Source: Siphonodentalium dalli (lineage: Eukaryota; Mollusca; Scaphopoda; Gadilida; Siphonodentaliidae). Taken from it: a DNA stretch of 64,000 nt. The notes under the pieces were generated by a model. It saw nothing but the letters and a program-made list of their open reading frames with translations. It was not told the DNA's origin and made no database searches. Below are positions 46,425-58,272 of the stretch, in pieces. A program made the translations under genes and the position numbers. Location: positions 129,189,123 through 129,253,122 of the forward strand of contig CP136069.1 in the NCBI GenBank assembly GCA_032622095.1. The letters run 5' to 3'. The first letter of the stretch is position 1. Each line of letters begins with the position of its first letter.

Positions 46425-47935
46425 GAATTGTTTTAATGCATAAAGCCACCATTTAAGGTGGAACATATATACACGAACATATATACACTATATACATAAG
46501 ATAGTTCAATAAGCATTTTGGCATCATACTACATATGGATTATATAAGTAATAAATTAATTATTATAATCACGAGTCTATCTGTCGATCGACTCACACAA
46601 ATAGTGATATATACATATATATACATACACATATATATACATATACATACACATACACATACATATATATATATATGAGTAATTACATATAATTACATAT
46701 ATGAGTAATTACATATAGATGTAAATGCTGTCAATGCCAGATCATCAGTATGGGGTTGTAAGTTATTATTTCAATTTTCTGAAGGCTAATTTTAGAAATA
46801 TACTCACCCTCTTCAGGAGCGATATATTAGCTATAGATATCAAACCATAAAACTTTTCTCGCGATGGAGATAGCCAATAGTATTTTGGAATGAACTGTTC
46901 ACGGATATCTCTAAATTCGTCGCATATCAGTAGGAGATGATACTCGTCCCCTATCCCGTTACCGCACTGTTCACAGATATTACAAGGTATACTGTTTCGC
47001 CACCGCCGTTTTTCAACGGGGAGTCGGTGGTTGGCTGTTCTAAATTTCACCATATACGGGATCAGATGATCTGGCAACTGAAGCAAATACCGGCTAATAC
47101 AGGGGCTGGTTTTAATATTTCTATAAAAAGTTGCTCTTGATGAATCAGATAATTCTAAATCGATAAAAAAGTTTAGCCTCTATACGAAAGGTATAATATT
47201 GCGAATGTCCCGTTTAGATAAAGCAGACTGTGACTCCCATACAGACCATAGATCAAGTTCATTCAGGGTGTTTGTCACAAAGTTAAGCCATTTTGACTTG
47301 CGTGTTAACTTGGGATCGTTGGCGTGTAATTGCTTTACAATAAGATATATGTTCTTAGCCAGTTCTGATCCATCGCTAGATACAATTTTTGACCAATAAG
47401 TTAATACTCTGCACTTTATTTCCACTAAAATGGGATGTCTACCAAGTTCTCCGTACACCATATAATTAGGTGTACTATAGATTTCATGCCTAGTAATATT
47501 TTACAAAATTTCATATGTAGAGCCTCGAGTGTGTGGATTCTCTCAAAACACCATATTTCGCTACCATATAAAATTATTGGCATGATCATAGTACCAAATA
47601 AATTCAACATCATATCAATTGGCAGATGTAGTTTACGGACCTTATTGAATAGACTGAACATAGCCTTTGATGAAACATTTAGCGTTTTCTTCAAGGAATT
47701 GCAGAATCTGCCGTTATAAAAGAAATTAACACCTAAGTAGTTAAACTCTTTGACTATTTCTAGTTCGCCTCCGTTATAAGTAAAAACTGGCAGACGTTTG
47801 TGCATTTTGTTGCAGAAAATGAGAACTTTCGTTTTTCTTGTATTTACCTGGAGTCTCCAGGAATCAGCGTAATCTGCAAACGCCAGGAGGGCACGTTGCA
47901 TAGTTCCCCCGTGTCGGTTAAAATAACAGTGTCGT
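46425..47935 (-). mobile_element. 5'-truncated LINE 3' half, copy 2
   Basis: On the minus strand the element starts inside the RT domain at 47935, and its 3' end near 46425 reads CAATTCAATTCAAAAGG. Frames 47901-47425, 47461-47180 and 47086-46766 together cover RT thumb to C-terminus. A (TACACA/TATA)-rich microsatellite at 46609-46690 lies in the 3' region. The 5' truncation is typical of incomplete target-primed reverse transcription. Confidence 0.8.
46766..47901 (-). pseudogene. LINE ORF2 C-terminal half (RT thumb and Cys/His tail), frameshifted
   Basis: The first frame holds ADYADSWRLQVNTRKTKVL (RT motif after YADD), FNYLGVNFFYNG and MPIILYGSEIW. The next frame holds KWLNFVTNTLNELDLWSVW. 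The last holds VKFRTANHRLPVEKRRW and a Cys/His tail with CNICEQCGNGIGDEYHLLL. Catalytic motifs A to C are missing through truncation, so no activity is possible. Compared with the LINE at 7.2-11.8 kb the blocks are alike but clearly diverged, so it is a different subfamily. Confidence 0.85.
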
Positions 47936-49400
47936 CAATTCAATTCTTTATTCTCATGACCTATAATACATAGGTATCGAGATAACATTTGTACACTATT
48001 TACATATATCATGGTACATATATAAGCATATTATACACATTATTATAAATAAATATAAATAAACACGTTATAAATAAATATCAATAAACACATTATAAAT
48101 AAATAAATATAATAGCACTATCATTGCTATATATGTGTAACATTATTCATTAATAGTAATAATATATTTAGAAGTGAACATGTACATTTTGTGCACACAT
48201 ACACACACAGAGTTATTTATCAGTATATCAATACTACATATTCCTTACATACAAGGCGGTACGTCAAGTTATCCTTATAATACCATATGGAGTATTACAA
48301 TCGCTTCAATATTTTTATATTATAATCATTCAATATTCGATAGTTCGCGGTTAACAATTTTAATAAAATCACATAGTCGTCGTAGGCTTGTTGGATTTTT
48401 CTGATTAAGTAGTTCGCTCATAGTGATTGTATTGGGGCGTTTGTCCGATAGCGTTGTTAATAAACGGCGCCTGGCTTTAGATAAGCTTCCTCACTCGAGA
48501 AGGTAGTGGAACTTGTCTCCAATTTTACCGGATTTGCAGAGTTGGCATACACGATCGCATTGTTCGGAGTTTCTCCAACGGCCTATTTCAATCGGGAGTC
48601 GATGATTGCTTGTTCTAAATTTACACAAGATGAAACGATTTGTTGTGTTGAGTGTTACAAGATAATTTTCGAATGATAAATCGTGCTTGAAAATTCTATA
48701 TATGCGGCCACGGCTCGAGTTATTTAAATCCGTTTCCCATGATTTTCTAAACTGGGATATTAAACTACATTTCATGTATGAGATAAGTTGGTTGCTATCC
48801 GGTATCTGTTCCATGTGCCAGTAGAGTATTTGTCCGTTGTCTTCTAATATATTATAAACTTTATGCAACCAGGGGAATCTGTCGTCGTTTATATCGAACA
48901 TCGAATGTGCTAGTTTGAAAATTAGCCTTTGATATCTACCGCCGTTACTGTTCATAATCTTACTCCAGAACTTCATCATTCTTGTATATATCTGTATCTG
49001 CAATGGTAGTCTTCCACATTCCCCGTACAACATAGAATTAGGGGTTGATGGCCTAAGTTTAAGGACGTGTTTCAGAAATGTACGGTGGACTTTTTCCAGA
49101 ACATCATTGTTGCCAAACCCCCATACTTCACAACCATATAGCAATATCGGGGTAACATGCAAATCGAACAAGTCCAGTTGATTTTTAACAGAAAGGCAGT
49201 GTTTGCGTGATTTCCCGATTATGGAGTACATGGCACGAGTGGCTTTTTCTACCAATGTTTTTTTCGCCATTGTAAAGGAGCCGGATTTACAAAATATTAT
49301 GCCAAGGTAATTAAAGTTGTTAACGGTATCAATTTTCTTCCCTTTAAACAGACATAGTAATTTTATGTATGTGCCTATATTTATCACATAATTTGCCCAT
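47936..49400 (-). mobile_element. 5'-truncated LINE 3' half, copy 3
   Basis: The 3' end at 47936-47960 (plus strand CAATTCAATTCTTTATTCTC) abuts the truncated 5' end of copy 2 with no spacer. A 3' untranslated region of about 540 bp, rich in TAAATA repeats, precedes the coding tail. The coding part breaks off at about 49390. Confidence 0.8.
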
Positions 49401-49414
49401 AAAAGCAGTTTCAT
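48491..49414 (-). pseudogene. LINE ORF2 C-terminal half, continuous 307-codon frame
   Basis: The frame carries FNYLGIIFCKSGSFTMAKK, TPILLYGCEVWGFGN, LKLRPSTPNSMLYGECGRLP, KFRTSNHRLPIEIGRWRN and a Cys/His region (CDRVCQLCKSGKIGDKFHYL). The usual final HYLLEC-x motif is cut by the stop at 48491. This is the best-preserved LINE coding piece in the window, but it lacks the endonuclease and the catalytic RT motifs. The first roughly 20 residues do not match the LINE family well, so the true junction is near 49350-49390. Confidence 0.85.
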
Positions 49415-49560
49415 AATTATCGATAAGAGACACGTTTAATATCAGCGCGTGCGATGACGTCACAACGTTCTTCAAATGACTTGCGATCGCTGCGGTTTTT
49501 ATCGTTGTTTTCGATGATATTTCGCATTGCTTCGCGTTTATTTGATCATGTGATAAAAAG

Positions 49561-49702
49561 TATCTCACACTCGTCCTATTTTATACGTAATTTATCAACC
49601 TCGTCCACTAAATTCTATTTGAGCCTCGGTAAACCTCGGCTCAAATCGAATTTAGTGAACTCGGTTGATAAATTCCGTATAAAATAGAAACTCATGTGAG
49701 AT
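49561..49702. mobile_element. Hairpin element (MITE-like) beside the palindrome
   Basis: ATCTCACACTCGTCCTATTT at the left pairs with the inverted right end AAACTCATGTGAGAT. Arms of about 68 bp include ATTTATCAACCTCGTCCACT and TTTGAGCCTCGG around a short AAAC turn. It lies 6 bp from the end of the 13-kb palindrome. No copy is seen at the other end. Confidence 0.7.
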
Positions 49703-50036
49703 CCTCTATTTATACCAATTATATGTGCATGGACTGGTCCGAGTCGCTGTAATCTTGGCCATTGACACTATAGGTATGAATGCATACATTCCAGTGTTTA
49801 TCATCAATCGCAGTATTACATCATATAATTGTCTCCACAATACCTGAAATAATTTGACGCCATTACTATTACATAAATAATAAAGAGCGTTTATTCTTTA
49901 CTTCTCTATCACGATGAAGTTATTGAGTATATGACACACGTGCATTATCGCGAATTATTGGAAGAATTATTGAGATGTTGTAATATTTTGAAAGCAGTCA
50001 CGCTCAGACGAAGAGCGTGATGCGAAATTACTTCGG

Positions 50037-50208
50037 GTGTCCAAAAATTTCAAAAACTTCAAAAATTTCAAAAATTTCTAAAACTTCCAAAATTTCAAAA
50101 ACTTCAAAAATTTCAAAAATTTCAAAAATTTCAAAAACTTCAAAAACTTCAAAAATTTCAAAAATTTCAAAAACTTCACAAATTTCTAAAACTTCAAAAA
50201 TTTCAATA
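50037..50208. repeat. 9-bp repeat array, left arm
   Basis: Alternating AAAAATTTC and AAAAACTTC nonamers, about 19 units. One frame reads Lys-Ile-Ser/Lys-Thr-Ser repeats and the other Phe-Glu-Ile/Val repeats. The counterpart in the right arm is longer. Confidence 0.85.
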
Positions 50209-51556
50209 TAATGAAGATGACGAGCAACCAATTTTCGACTGGCCTGAGGCATTACGTTATGGAATGAATAACTACAGCGGATCAGAATGCATACATATAG
50301 TACGTCACTTGGACATTTTATCAGTTTATCACGTGATCACTAAATGTGGCAATCGGGTATCCACCGATGCCTGCAATGTATTATTTATAATAATTGGACT
50401 CATTTATCTCACGTAAATAATACTCTTAGTTGTTCCAATAAAATAGTTATCAAATTCGATCACCAATAGATTTGACTGTGGAATATAACGCCCTTTAACT
50501 TTATTTATCGATCTATGTTAGAACATGGTCTTAACAAAAAACATGACCATAACAAAAATTACCTTACCTTTATGCATGAATCTAATTTGACCATGCGTAA
50601 ATATTGTCAGCTTATCATTGGATTTACTCATCAGCCGATAAGCTCAGGTACAATTGTATCATGTTTACATGGACTGACTGCGGTCATAGCGTGACGAGCA
50701 AAATGTGATGTTTACACACTTAAGCTCTGGATAAACAATACATATCGCATCTGAATGAATTTCTGGAATGTAGGTTAGCCATGCGTTCACAGACACTGGA
50801 ATAAAATAGTCACTGTCTATAGAGAAGTATGACCTTGTACGTAAATAACAAAGCGCGTGATCGAGTCTATTCATTCTCAATAATAGATGGTCATTTAGTC
50901 AAAACAATATGATGTCCTTTATCCCCCACACATTGGAGCCACACATTACTTGATGTTCACTTATACAGTTGTATGTCAATTATCAGTGGAGTGTCAGTGT
51001 ACTTCATTGTGAATTAAATCACTCTGGGTTATTTGACTATAAACTATAAACATGTTACACCACAGCCGAGGGTTATTGTAATTTAATGAAAATGTCACAC
51101 CGAGGTACGCCACCTTGATTGCTTTCAAAAATAGTGCAACTTACCTGTTGGTAATACACGATTGAAGAGCGTTTAACTGATACGAAATTACTACACGAAT
51201 GAACTGAAATTTATATTTCACATCTTCCCAACAACAGATACAGACATAGTCATAGTGTTATACTGTCTTGCATGTACCCATGCTATGACACCATTAGAAG
51301 GGGCAATACACTCAAGGAGTTAAAGTGACACGAAACAAGGGACGTGATGCAATATTGGTGTTTGAATATTAAAGGAACACAAGACACTCTAAAGGGACAC
51401 AAGACACTCATTATGAATGAATGTTAACAATACAAGCGCAGTGGTTGAAAGTTAAAATGACACAGAACAATATTTAAAGTTCAAATTTTCGGGCACTTAA
51501 TGCGCATTTTATCATTACGTATCGTTTCTCACTCTACAATTCCATGTTGATGAAGT

Positions 51557-51562
51557 TTATTG
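51557..51562 (-). terminator. Polyadenylation signal of left ATPase copy
   Basis: AATAAA on the minus strand lies about five bases past the ATPase stop codon. The right arm has the same signal at 60664-60669. Confidence 0.55.
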
Positions 51563-51566
51563 AAAT

Positions 51567-53170
51567 TTAATCGTCCGAATTGTCATCACTTTCGTCAGAA
51601 GTGTCATTTGTTTCGTCCATGAATTTTTCTAGCATCGGGTTGTACTTTAATATTGACATTTTCAATGCATCACATTCTCCATAACCATTATTCAAATATT
51701 TGTCGACTTTATCCATGACTCTGTTGTGCAGAGTCCCATTGCGCAGCTGCAGATACGCTACTATTGTCCAAGCATAACCATTCATAAATTGCTTCATATC
51801 TTTACTTTTAAGGTCCTTGTAAGCTTGTTCTTTTGCTTCTGTTTCTTTCGAACCATTTTCCTTATACGTGTCCACTTTATCACTCCATTCCTCATGTGTT
51901 TTATCTCTACTCTCATCACACAAACTTTTGAAGTATTCATCTTCATTCAATTTAAATTTAATTTTCTTATTCTGACTATCATCCGTGTCCTCAGTTAATT
52001 TTCGTTTTAACTTATTTTTTTGACACCAGTTTTTTACGTGTCTCTGAACATCATAATGATCTTCGAACAAAAGCCCACCAGGGAGTTTTCTGTCATCGTA
52101 TTTCATCGCATTCTGTTGACCCTGGGTCTCAGTGTCTTTTGTATGTTTTTTCATCCCATTCTGTTCATCTGGGTGTTCTCTGTCTTTTTGGAGATTATAT
52201 TTCATGCCATTCCATTCACCCATATGTTGGTTCGTGTCCTCTTTTAGTACATTCTGTCGCAGACGTAATGTGTCCGGTGTTGCGGCTTTTAAATCCACCA
52301 GTAGGTAACCGTACGGTTCACTCGTCGCTTCCGAAAACTCTCGAACCATACGCTGAGGACATTCAGGATACATCTGTCTTGATAATGTTGAAATTAATCC
52401 CTTGTCGATTGGGTTATTGAACAATACCAAATATTGACAATTTCGTCGTTGCGTTGGATCTTTGTTGTAGTAGAAATTCTGGTTCAAACTTATCAAAGAT
52501 AAGTTCAAATGGTGACTTCCTTCGGAAGCAAATCATTAACTCTCTGGTCTTTTGATGAAGTTTGCATCAAGTCATCGAGTATAACTAGATTTTTATACAG
52601 GGGGTTGATAAGAGAATCCAAGTTTGCTGGTATTCCTCGTATAAAGTTGACCTGAGGGGTGACGGTATACTTTATTTCGTCGTATAGGGGCTGCCAATAT
52701 TTATAAAATCATATTATTCTGTCAGGTGCGGGTGATATTTTTGAGGCAGACTTTTGTAGCAAGGTTTTCACGAAGTATGTCTTACCACTAGATGTCGGTC
52801 CACTTACACATGCCGTGAATGGATGCTTGAAAATAAAATCTTCTTGGACATTGGCCATTGGATCATCAAAGCAGGATGTTATGTCGCTTGGTGGCTGTTG
52901 TTGTTGTTGTTGTTGGTGGTGGTGTTGTTGTTGTTGGTGTTGTTGTTGTTGTTGTTGGTGGTGTTGTTGTTGTTGTTGTTGTGGCTGATGATACTGTTGT
53001 TGTTGTTGTTGTGGCTGATGATACTGTTGTTGTTGTTGTTGTTGTTGTTGTGGCTGATGATACTGTTGTTGTTGTTGTTGTTCTGAAGGCGTGTGTTTAA
53101 CTTTGATATGACGCTTCAAACTATCTTGCCAAGCATAGACACTTAAGCACTCTTCACATTGATACTTCAT
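51567..53170 (-). pseudogene. C2H2 zinc finger-polyGln-P-loop packaging ATPase, left copy (broken)
   Basis: From the Met at 53170 the frame gives one zinc finger (C-x2-C-x12-H-x4-H, residues 5-26), a Gln/His-rich tract, then FKHPFTACVSGPTSSGKTYF with an intact Walker A. The hydrophobic strand NLVILDDLMQTS (Walker B with DD), GSHHLNLSLISLNQNFY and LSRQMYPECPQRMV follow in other pieces. This resembles the A32/FtsK-HerA-like genome-packaging ATPase of Polinton/Maverick and adintovirus-like elements, which pumps DNA into capsids. The C-terminal part is Lys/Asp-rich with a helical block (FMNGYAWTIVAYLQLRNG) and an acidic tail. A premature TGA (52709-52711) replaces a Trp codon of the right copy, and a 1-bp deletion near 52528 shifts the frame. 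The assignment to a specific virus family is tentative. Confidence 0.75.
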
Positions 53171-53214
53171 TTTCCTATATAATCAGTGAAATCGAGCGTT
53201 CTTCTATGCACCTA

Positions 53215-53222
53215 TATTTATA
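53215..53222 (-). promoter_or_regulatory. TATA box of left ATPase copy
   Basis: TATAAATA on the minus strand lies about 45 bp before the Met at 53170. The same sequence and spacing occur in front of both right-arm genes (58221-58228 and 58981-58988). In front of the left shortened gene the box reads TATACATA. Confidence 0.6.
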
Positions 53223-53739
53223 TAGAACAGAAACAAGGGAAACGTGGTGGACTAGTTAACTAGTTCAGGCTGTCGTTCACAACGTCTCTTCATGTTGTTT
53301 GTACTGGATACAAATTTATCACATTGGCTACAATACAACCTACCTATCCAAATGTCAATGCAATTATGAGTGATTTCAATATGAACACTCTATTATATAG
53401 ATATGTGTAACCTGGTGACATGATGAAATCGATTGTGTACTGAGTTGACCTCCGGCATCGTGCCGATTGTGTACTGAGCTGACACCGTGGATAAATTGAA
53501 CAATGACTGCTATTGTATGTTTTGACAGATATGCGTGCGCAGACTCGTTTGATGTTCGCTATCGCATTACTATGTTTTAATAGCCGAGACTTCACTTCTC
53601 GTCTGACTCTCTTACCGACAAGACCTGTTGATTCCTCGTCTACACAGTGCTTCTCCGGCAGACTATATTGAGCAAAAAAAATGAGCAAATGAGCAAAAAA
53701 ATTAGCAAATGAGCAAAAAATTTAGCAAATGAGTGTTGT

Positions 53740-54062
53740 TGTTGTTGTTGTTGTTGTTGTTGTGGCTGATGATACTGTTGTTGTTGTTGTTGCTGTTGTT
53801 GCTGATGATACTGTTGTTGTTGTTGGTGTTCTGAAGGCTTGTGTTTAACTTTGATATGACGTTGTTGTTGTTGTGGCTGATGATACTGTTGTTGTTGTTG
53901 TTGTGGCTGATGATACTGTTGTTGTTGTTGTTGTTGTTGTTGTGGCTGATGATACTGTTGTTGTTGTTGTTGTTCTGAAGGCGTGTGTTTAACTTTGATA
54001 TGACGTTTCAAACTATCTTGCCAAGCATAGACACTTGAGCACTCTTCACATTGATACTTCAT
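53740..54062 (-). pseudogene. Shortened zinc finger-polyGln duplicate, left arm
   Basis: The frame starts with the same zinc finger as the ATPase gene (CEECSSVYAWQDSLKRHIKV). It continues into Gln/His repeats. A second partial copy of the finger's C-terminal end (RHIKVKHKPSEH) is embedded in the Gln tract, so the tract grew by internal duplication. It loses similarity after the Gln tract, in a GAGCAAAAAA-rich stretch at 53668-53735, and the ATPase part is absent. It could encode a DNA-binding regulator or be debris. The right-arm counterpart is at 58273. Confidence 0.6.
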
Positions 54063-54345
54063 TTTCCTATATAATCAGTGAAATCGAGCGTTCTTCTATG
54101 CACCTATATGTATATAGAACATAAACAAGGGCAACGTGGTGGACTAGTTAACTAGTTCAGGCTGTCGTTCACAACGTCTCTTCGTGTTGTTTGTACTGGA
54201 TACAAATTTATCACATTGGCTACAATACAACCTACCTATCCAAATGTCAATGCAATTATGAGTGATTTCAATATGTACTCTAGTAGCTGAGGGCGTTTTG
54301 TATGCACTTTTATGTCCAGAGCAAAACTCTTCACGAATCCACTAA

Positions 54346-54700
54346 TTGAAGGTACACGAACAATATTTGGTTGGTGACACATTTCCCATTGAGGGCGAAA
54401 TGGGTCAAATGGCCACGCCCCTTTTTGCGCGAAGTACTACCACCCGCCGTGACCATATATCCAGAACCGTTGGCCAAAGGGGGTCGTGTGACCACTCAAA
54501 ATGTGCGGAATGGCCACATTATGGGGGGTCAGTAATACATTTTCATATCCAAAAGTCAATGGTTTTTAAGATAATTGCCAAAAAAGCTGAGCCCCCAATT
54601 CGAATTTTATTGATCTATATCCATCGGTGCCACATATAGGTATACTTTCTGTACCATTATCGGATGGGATTGACCTCCAATGAGCTCTTGACCCAGAAAA
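54346..54700. repeat. Inner inverted segment, left side
   Basis: It pairs with 57315-57720 in inverted orientation with roughly 95% identity by eye, for example GGTGACACATTTCCCATTGA and GGCCACATTATGGGGGGTCA. Part of it (GTAATACATTTTCATATCCA through ATAATTGCCAAAAA) is duplicated directly at 54730-54785 on the left side only. The open frame at 54346-54639 and its mirror have no recognisable domain. Confidence 0.75.
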
Positions 54701-54785
54701 TCCACATTATGGGCGGTCAGTAAATTACACAGTAATACATTTTCATATCCAAAAGTCAATGGTTTTTAAGATAATTGCCAAAAAC

Positions 54786-57314
54786 CGATTTCAGCATGTT
54801 ACGCACCACAAGTATACAATACCACCAAGGCCACAGCATATGTATGACACTTTTTAAAGAACTATCCGAATTCTCTGATCGACTTAAGACCACAATTGAC
54901 CACACACAATGGGATTAGCTGGAAATTGCTGCTGAGGATGTGTTGATCCCAACACACAACGTGAGCTCTTCATGACTGAACATGCCTTGGAAACTGGTGT
55001 GCTTTACCAAAAATCAGGTAACAATTGTGCTCTAATCAACAGAAATGTACAGATTGAACAAAACAGGTTTTCAAAATTTGTTATCAACATTTAACAGCTG
55101 ATCTGATTTAAGTGACCAAGATATGAAACATGCTAAACACTTTTACTAAATGGAATGACCAGCTGTTTGCTTCATGCAGCAGCCACATGTTGCGATCCTA
55201 AAATGGGTATTGCACCTGGGCATAGTAAAAACATGTTGTAATCAGATGGGAGATGACCATATATACCAGTATATATTTCAGAAGTAATCAATTCTTACAA
55301 AAGGACACCTCATCTCACAAAAAGTTTTAGGAAATGATGGAATGATCACTATTCAATCAATAGTAGAATGAGCCTTTGTCAGTCCCACATTAGTTTTGAT
55401 TGGCCATGATAGTTGCATCACTTGCAGGTTGGAGAAGATGAGGGTCTATAATTTCACTAACATAATTCTTCATAATAGATAATAGCCCTCATAACTTACC
55501 ATTTAAAAGATATTTTCATTTTCAATACCACCTCAGGTTAAGTGGTCCTGCTAATTTTATATTATGCTGATGGGTACTGATGGATTGATATGTTTGTAGG
55601 TCAAAGCAATTCTGTCAAGTACCATCATTTTACCTAAAGTTGGTTATTTTTGCATTGTTTGGCTAACCCGAGCAATTTGTGCAAAAGTCAGTGTCTGTAT
55701 GCAACATTCAAGAACATATATACTTCAAAATTTTATTGTGTACGCTGATGTTTGGTAAACAACAGGAATAGTCATCTCAATTATGGCCAGTTTGTAAAAA
55801 CCAGCACCCATTATTAAAATATTTCACAATATACATGTTTTTTAATGTTTTCTACACATTGTGGCTTATCCTCGATTCGTTCAGATCGCTTTGCTCTACC
55901 TGAATATCATACCAAATGTATTAGCATCACCACTAAACTTGGGATGAATACTGCCAAATGAATATATTGTGATAAGGGCAGTGGAAAAATAATGGTTGAG
56001 TCTTTTCTAAATATAATTCTAGTAAAACCTACACAATACCGTCTTGGTCTGATAAGACTCAGAGTCATGTTTATTTAGGAGTATAGACATGAAGTCCACC
56101 AGTTTCATGAAAATTAAATGGGCTCTGCACTAGTAACATCTGGACTCCTGGGACCCATTAATATTGACAAATGCAACACAAATGAAAAATACATAGTAAC
56201 TTTCCTCAAACATAGATTATAACCTGACAATCATTGTGTTTGAATGTATATGTAGGCATGGCCATAGCATGTTTTTTGAAATACTGCAGAGTGCAGACCA
56301 TAAATTTCACTAGAATATACATGTAGTTACTGCATGTACATCACACACATAAGGCGACTGACACACATAAACGTACCTGCAGGGTTCACAATATTTGACA
56401 TGTAAACTATATATATATATCTCTCCTGTGCCTATAACATCAAACCAAACGGTTTACACTACTTTTACTGACATTTTTGGTGTGGCACATATACATACAT
56501 AAAAAATAAAAGTCAATTTAAAGGGACGAAATGAAAAATAAATTTGTGCAACTATAATGGAGATCTATATTGCATTACAACATCCACAAATCTACAAAAT
56601 CTACAACATCCACAAATCTACAAAAACATCTGACTATCATAGACATTGGTAATGTGATCATTTTTCCTTGATAAGTTGAAACATGAGGGAGGATTGCATA
56701 GCATGGCTACATGCAGAATGTAGATTTGTATGTATTTATATCTGCATATCAACTGATGCTTGTATTTTTCTTCTAACTCACTCCAGGCTAGCCATTATTT
56801 GTTCTAGAATAATGTACATGTTAGGGAAATTGTAGAACCTTTATACAAAATGGTGATGCAGCCAATCAAAATTGATGTGGGACTGATAAAGACACAACCT
56901 GCTCGACTACTGCATCATACTGATTGATCAAATTGTAGTAACTCAACATTTACTAAACCTACTTGTGGGCTGAGTATAATTCAATTCAACATTAGAATAC
57001 CATAAACACACCCTGTTCTCCCATAAGTTTAAAGAAAATAACACATTGAACTCATTTACAAGCATATTGCTAATGTGATATATGTCATTCCATTTATAAC
57101 CATTTTGGCAGCCATCTCACATCAAAGGCCATGAAATCTAGATAACAAAAGATGAACTACATTCAAATTATATCACCAGGTAACCTTTTTGTAGGAGTTT
57201 TAGGTTACTGATCAAATACCGTATAATTGATGATTTCCTCAACATCTTTGTTATTGGGAAAATGTCTGTTTTTTCATTCTACGACCAATATATTCCATCC
57301 AAAAACCTTATTTT
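54786..57314. other. Palindrome core, diverged inverted symmetry
   Basis: No coding region is recognised; frames are short. Residual inverted similarity is visible: TCAGTCCCACATTAGTTTTG and ATTGGC near 55380 match, inverted, GCCAATCAAAATTGATGTGG and GACTGA near 56871. The core therefore seems to be an older, decayed part of the same inverted structure. There is an AT microsatellite near 56408. Confidence 0.5.
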
Positions 57315-57720
57315 CAGGGTCAAGAGCTCCTTGGAGGTCAATCTCATCCCATAATGGTACAGACATTATACATATATGTGGCACCGATGGATATAGATCA
57401 ATAAAATTTGAATTGGGGGCTCAGCTTTGAGATAAAAGTGCTGAACCCCAAAATTGGGCCCTTAAAAATGGATTTTATTTTTTTTGGCAATTATCTTAAA
57501 AACCATTGACTTTTGGATATGAAAATGTATTACTGACCCCCCATAATGTGGCCATTCTGCACATTTTGAGTGGTCAGACGACCCCCTATGTCCAACGGTT
57601 CTGGAGATATAGTCACGGCGGGTGGTAGTACTTCGCGCAAAAAGGGGCGTGGCCATTTGACCCATTTCGCCCTCAATGGGAAATGTGTCACCAACCAAAT
57701 ATTGTTCGTGTACCTTCAAT
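57315..57720. repeat. Inner inverted segment, right side
   Basis: Mirror of 54346-54700. It includes a TGACCCCCCATAATGTGGCC block and TAGTACTTCGCGCAAAAAGG. Confidence 0.75.
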
Positions 57721-57788
57721 TAGTGGATTCGTGAAGAGTTTTGCTCTGGACATAAAAGTGCATACAAAACGCCCTCAGCTACTAGAGT

Positions 57789-58062
57789 AATGAGCACTCT
57801 ATTATATAGATATGTAATGTGTAACCTGGTGACATGATGAAATCGATTGTGATACAAAGCTAAAGTACCGACCATAGGGTAGATACAAAGCTAAAGTACC
57901 GCTCATAGAGCAGAAGCTAAAATACCGCACAGAGCGGTTAGCTTCTGCTCTATAGCGGTACTTTAGCTATGTATCTACCCTATGGTCGGTACTTTAGCTT
58001 TGTATCACAATCGATTTCATCATGTCACCAGGTTACACATATCTATATAATAGAGTGCTCAT
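57789..58062. repeat. Private hairpin in the right arm
   Basis: GAGCACTCTATTATATAGAT and ATCGATTGTGATACAAAGC at the left pair with their inverted copies at the right, around a core with AAGTACCG repeats and GAGCAGAAGCTAAAATACCG. The left arm lacks it: there the flanking sequences (about 54270-54290) are directly joined. It was either gained in the right arm or lost from the left. Confidence 0.75.
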
Positions 58063-58220
58063 ATTGAAATCACTCATAATTGCATTGACATTTGGATAGG
58101 TAGGTTGTATTGTAGCCAATGTGATAAATTTGTATCCAGTACAAACAACACGAAGAGACGTTGTGAACGACAGCCTGAACTAGTTAACTAGTCCACCACG
58201 TTGCCCTTGTTTCTGTTCTA

Positions 58221-58228
58221 TATAAATA
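58221..58228 (+). promoter_or_regulatory. TATA box of right shortened zinc finger gene
   Basis: TATAAATA lies 45 bp before the ATG at 58273, in the same context as the box at 58981. Confidence 0.6.
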
Positions 58229-58272
58229 TAGGTGCATAGAAGAACACTCGATTTCACTGATTATATAGGAAA

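Noticed and set aside
51726-52420. Hydrophobic Phe-rich frames opposite the ATPase (mirrored at 59808-60498)
   Set aside because: They are antisense shadows of the ATPase gene.
52823-53100. Poly-Leu and poly-Val frames opposite the Gln tract (also at 59103-59412)
   Set aside because: They are antisense readings of the CAA repeat in the ATPase gene.
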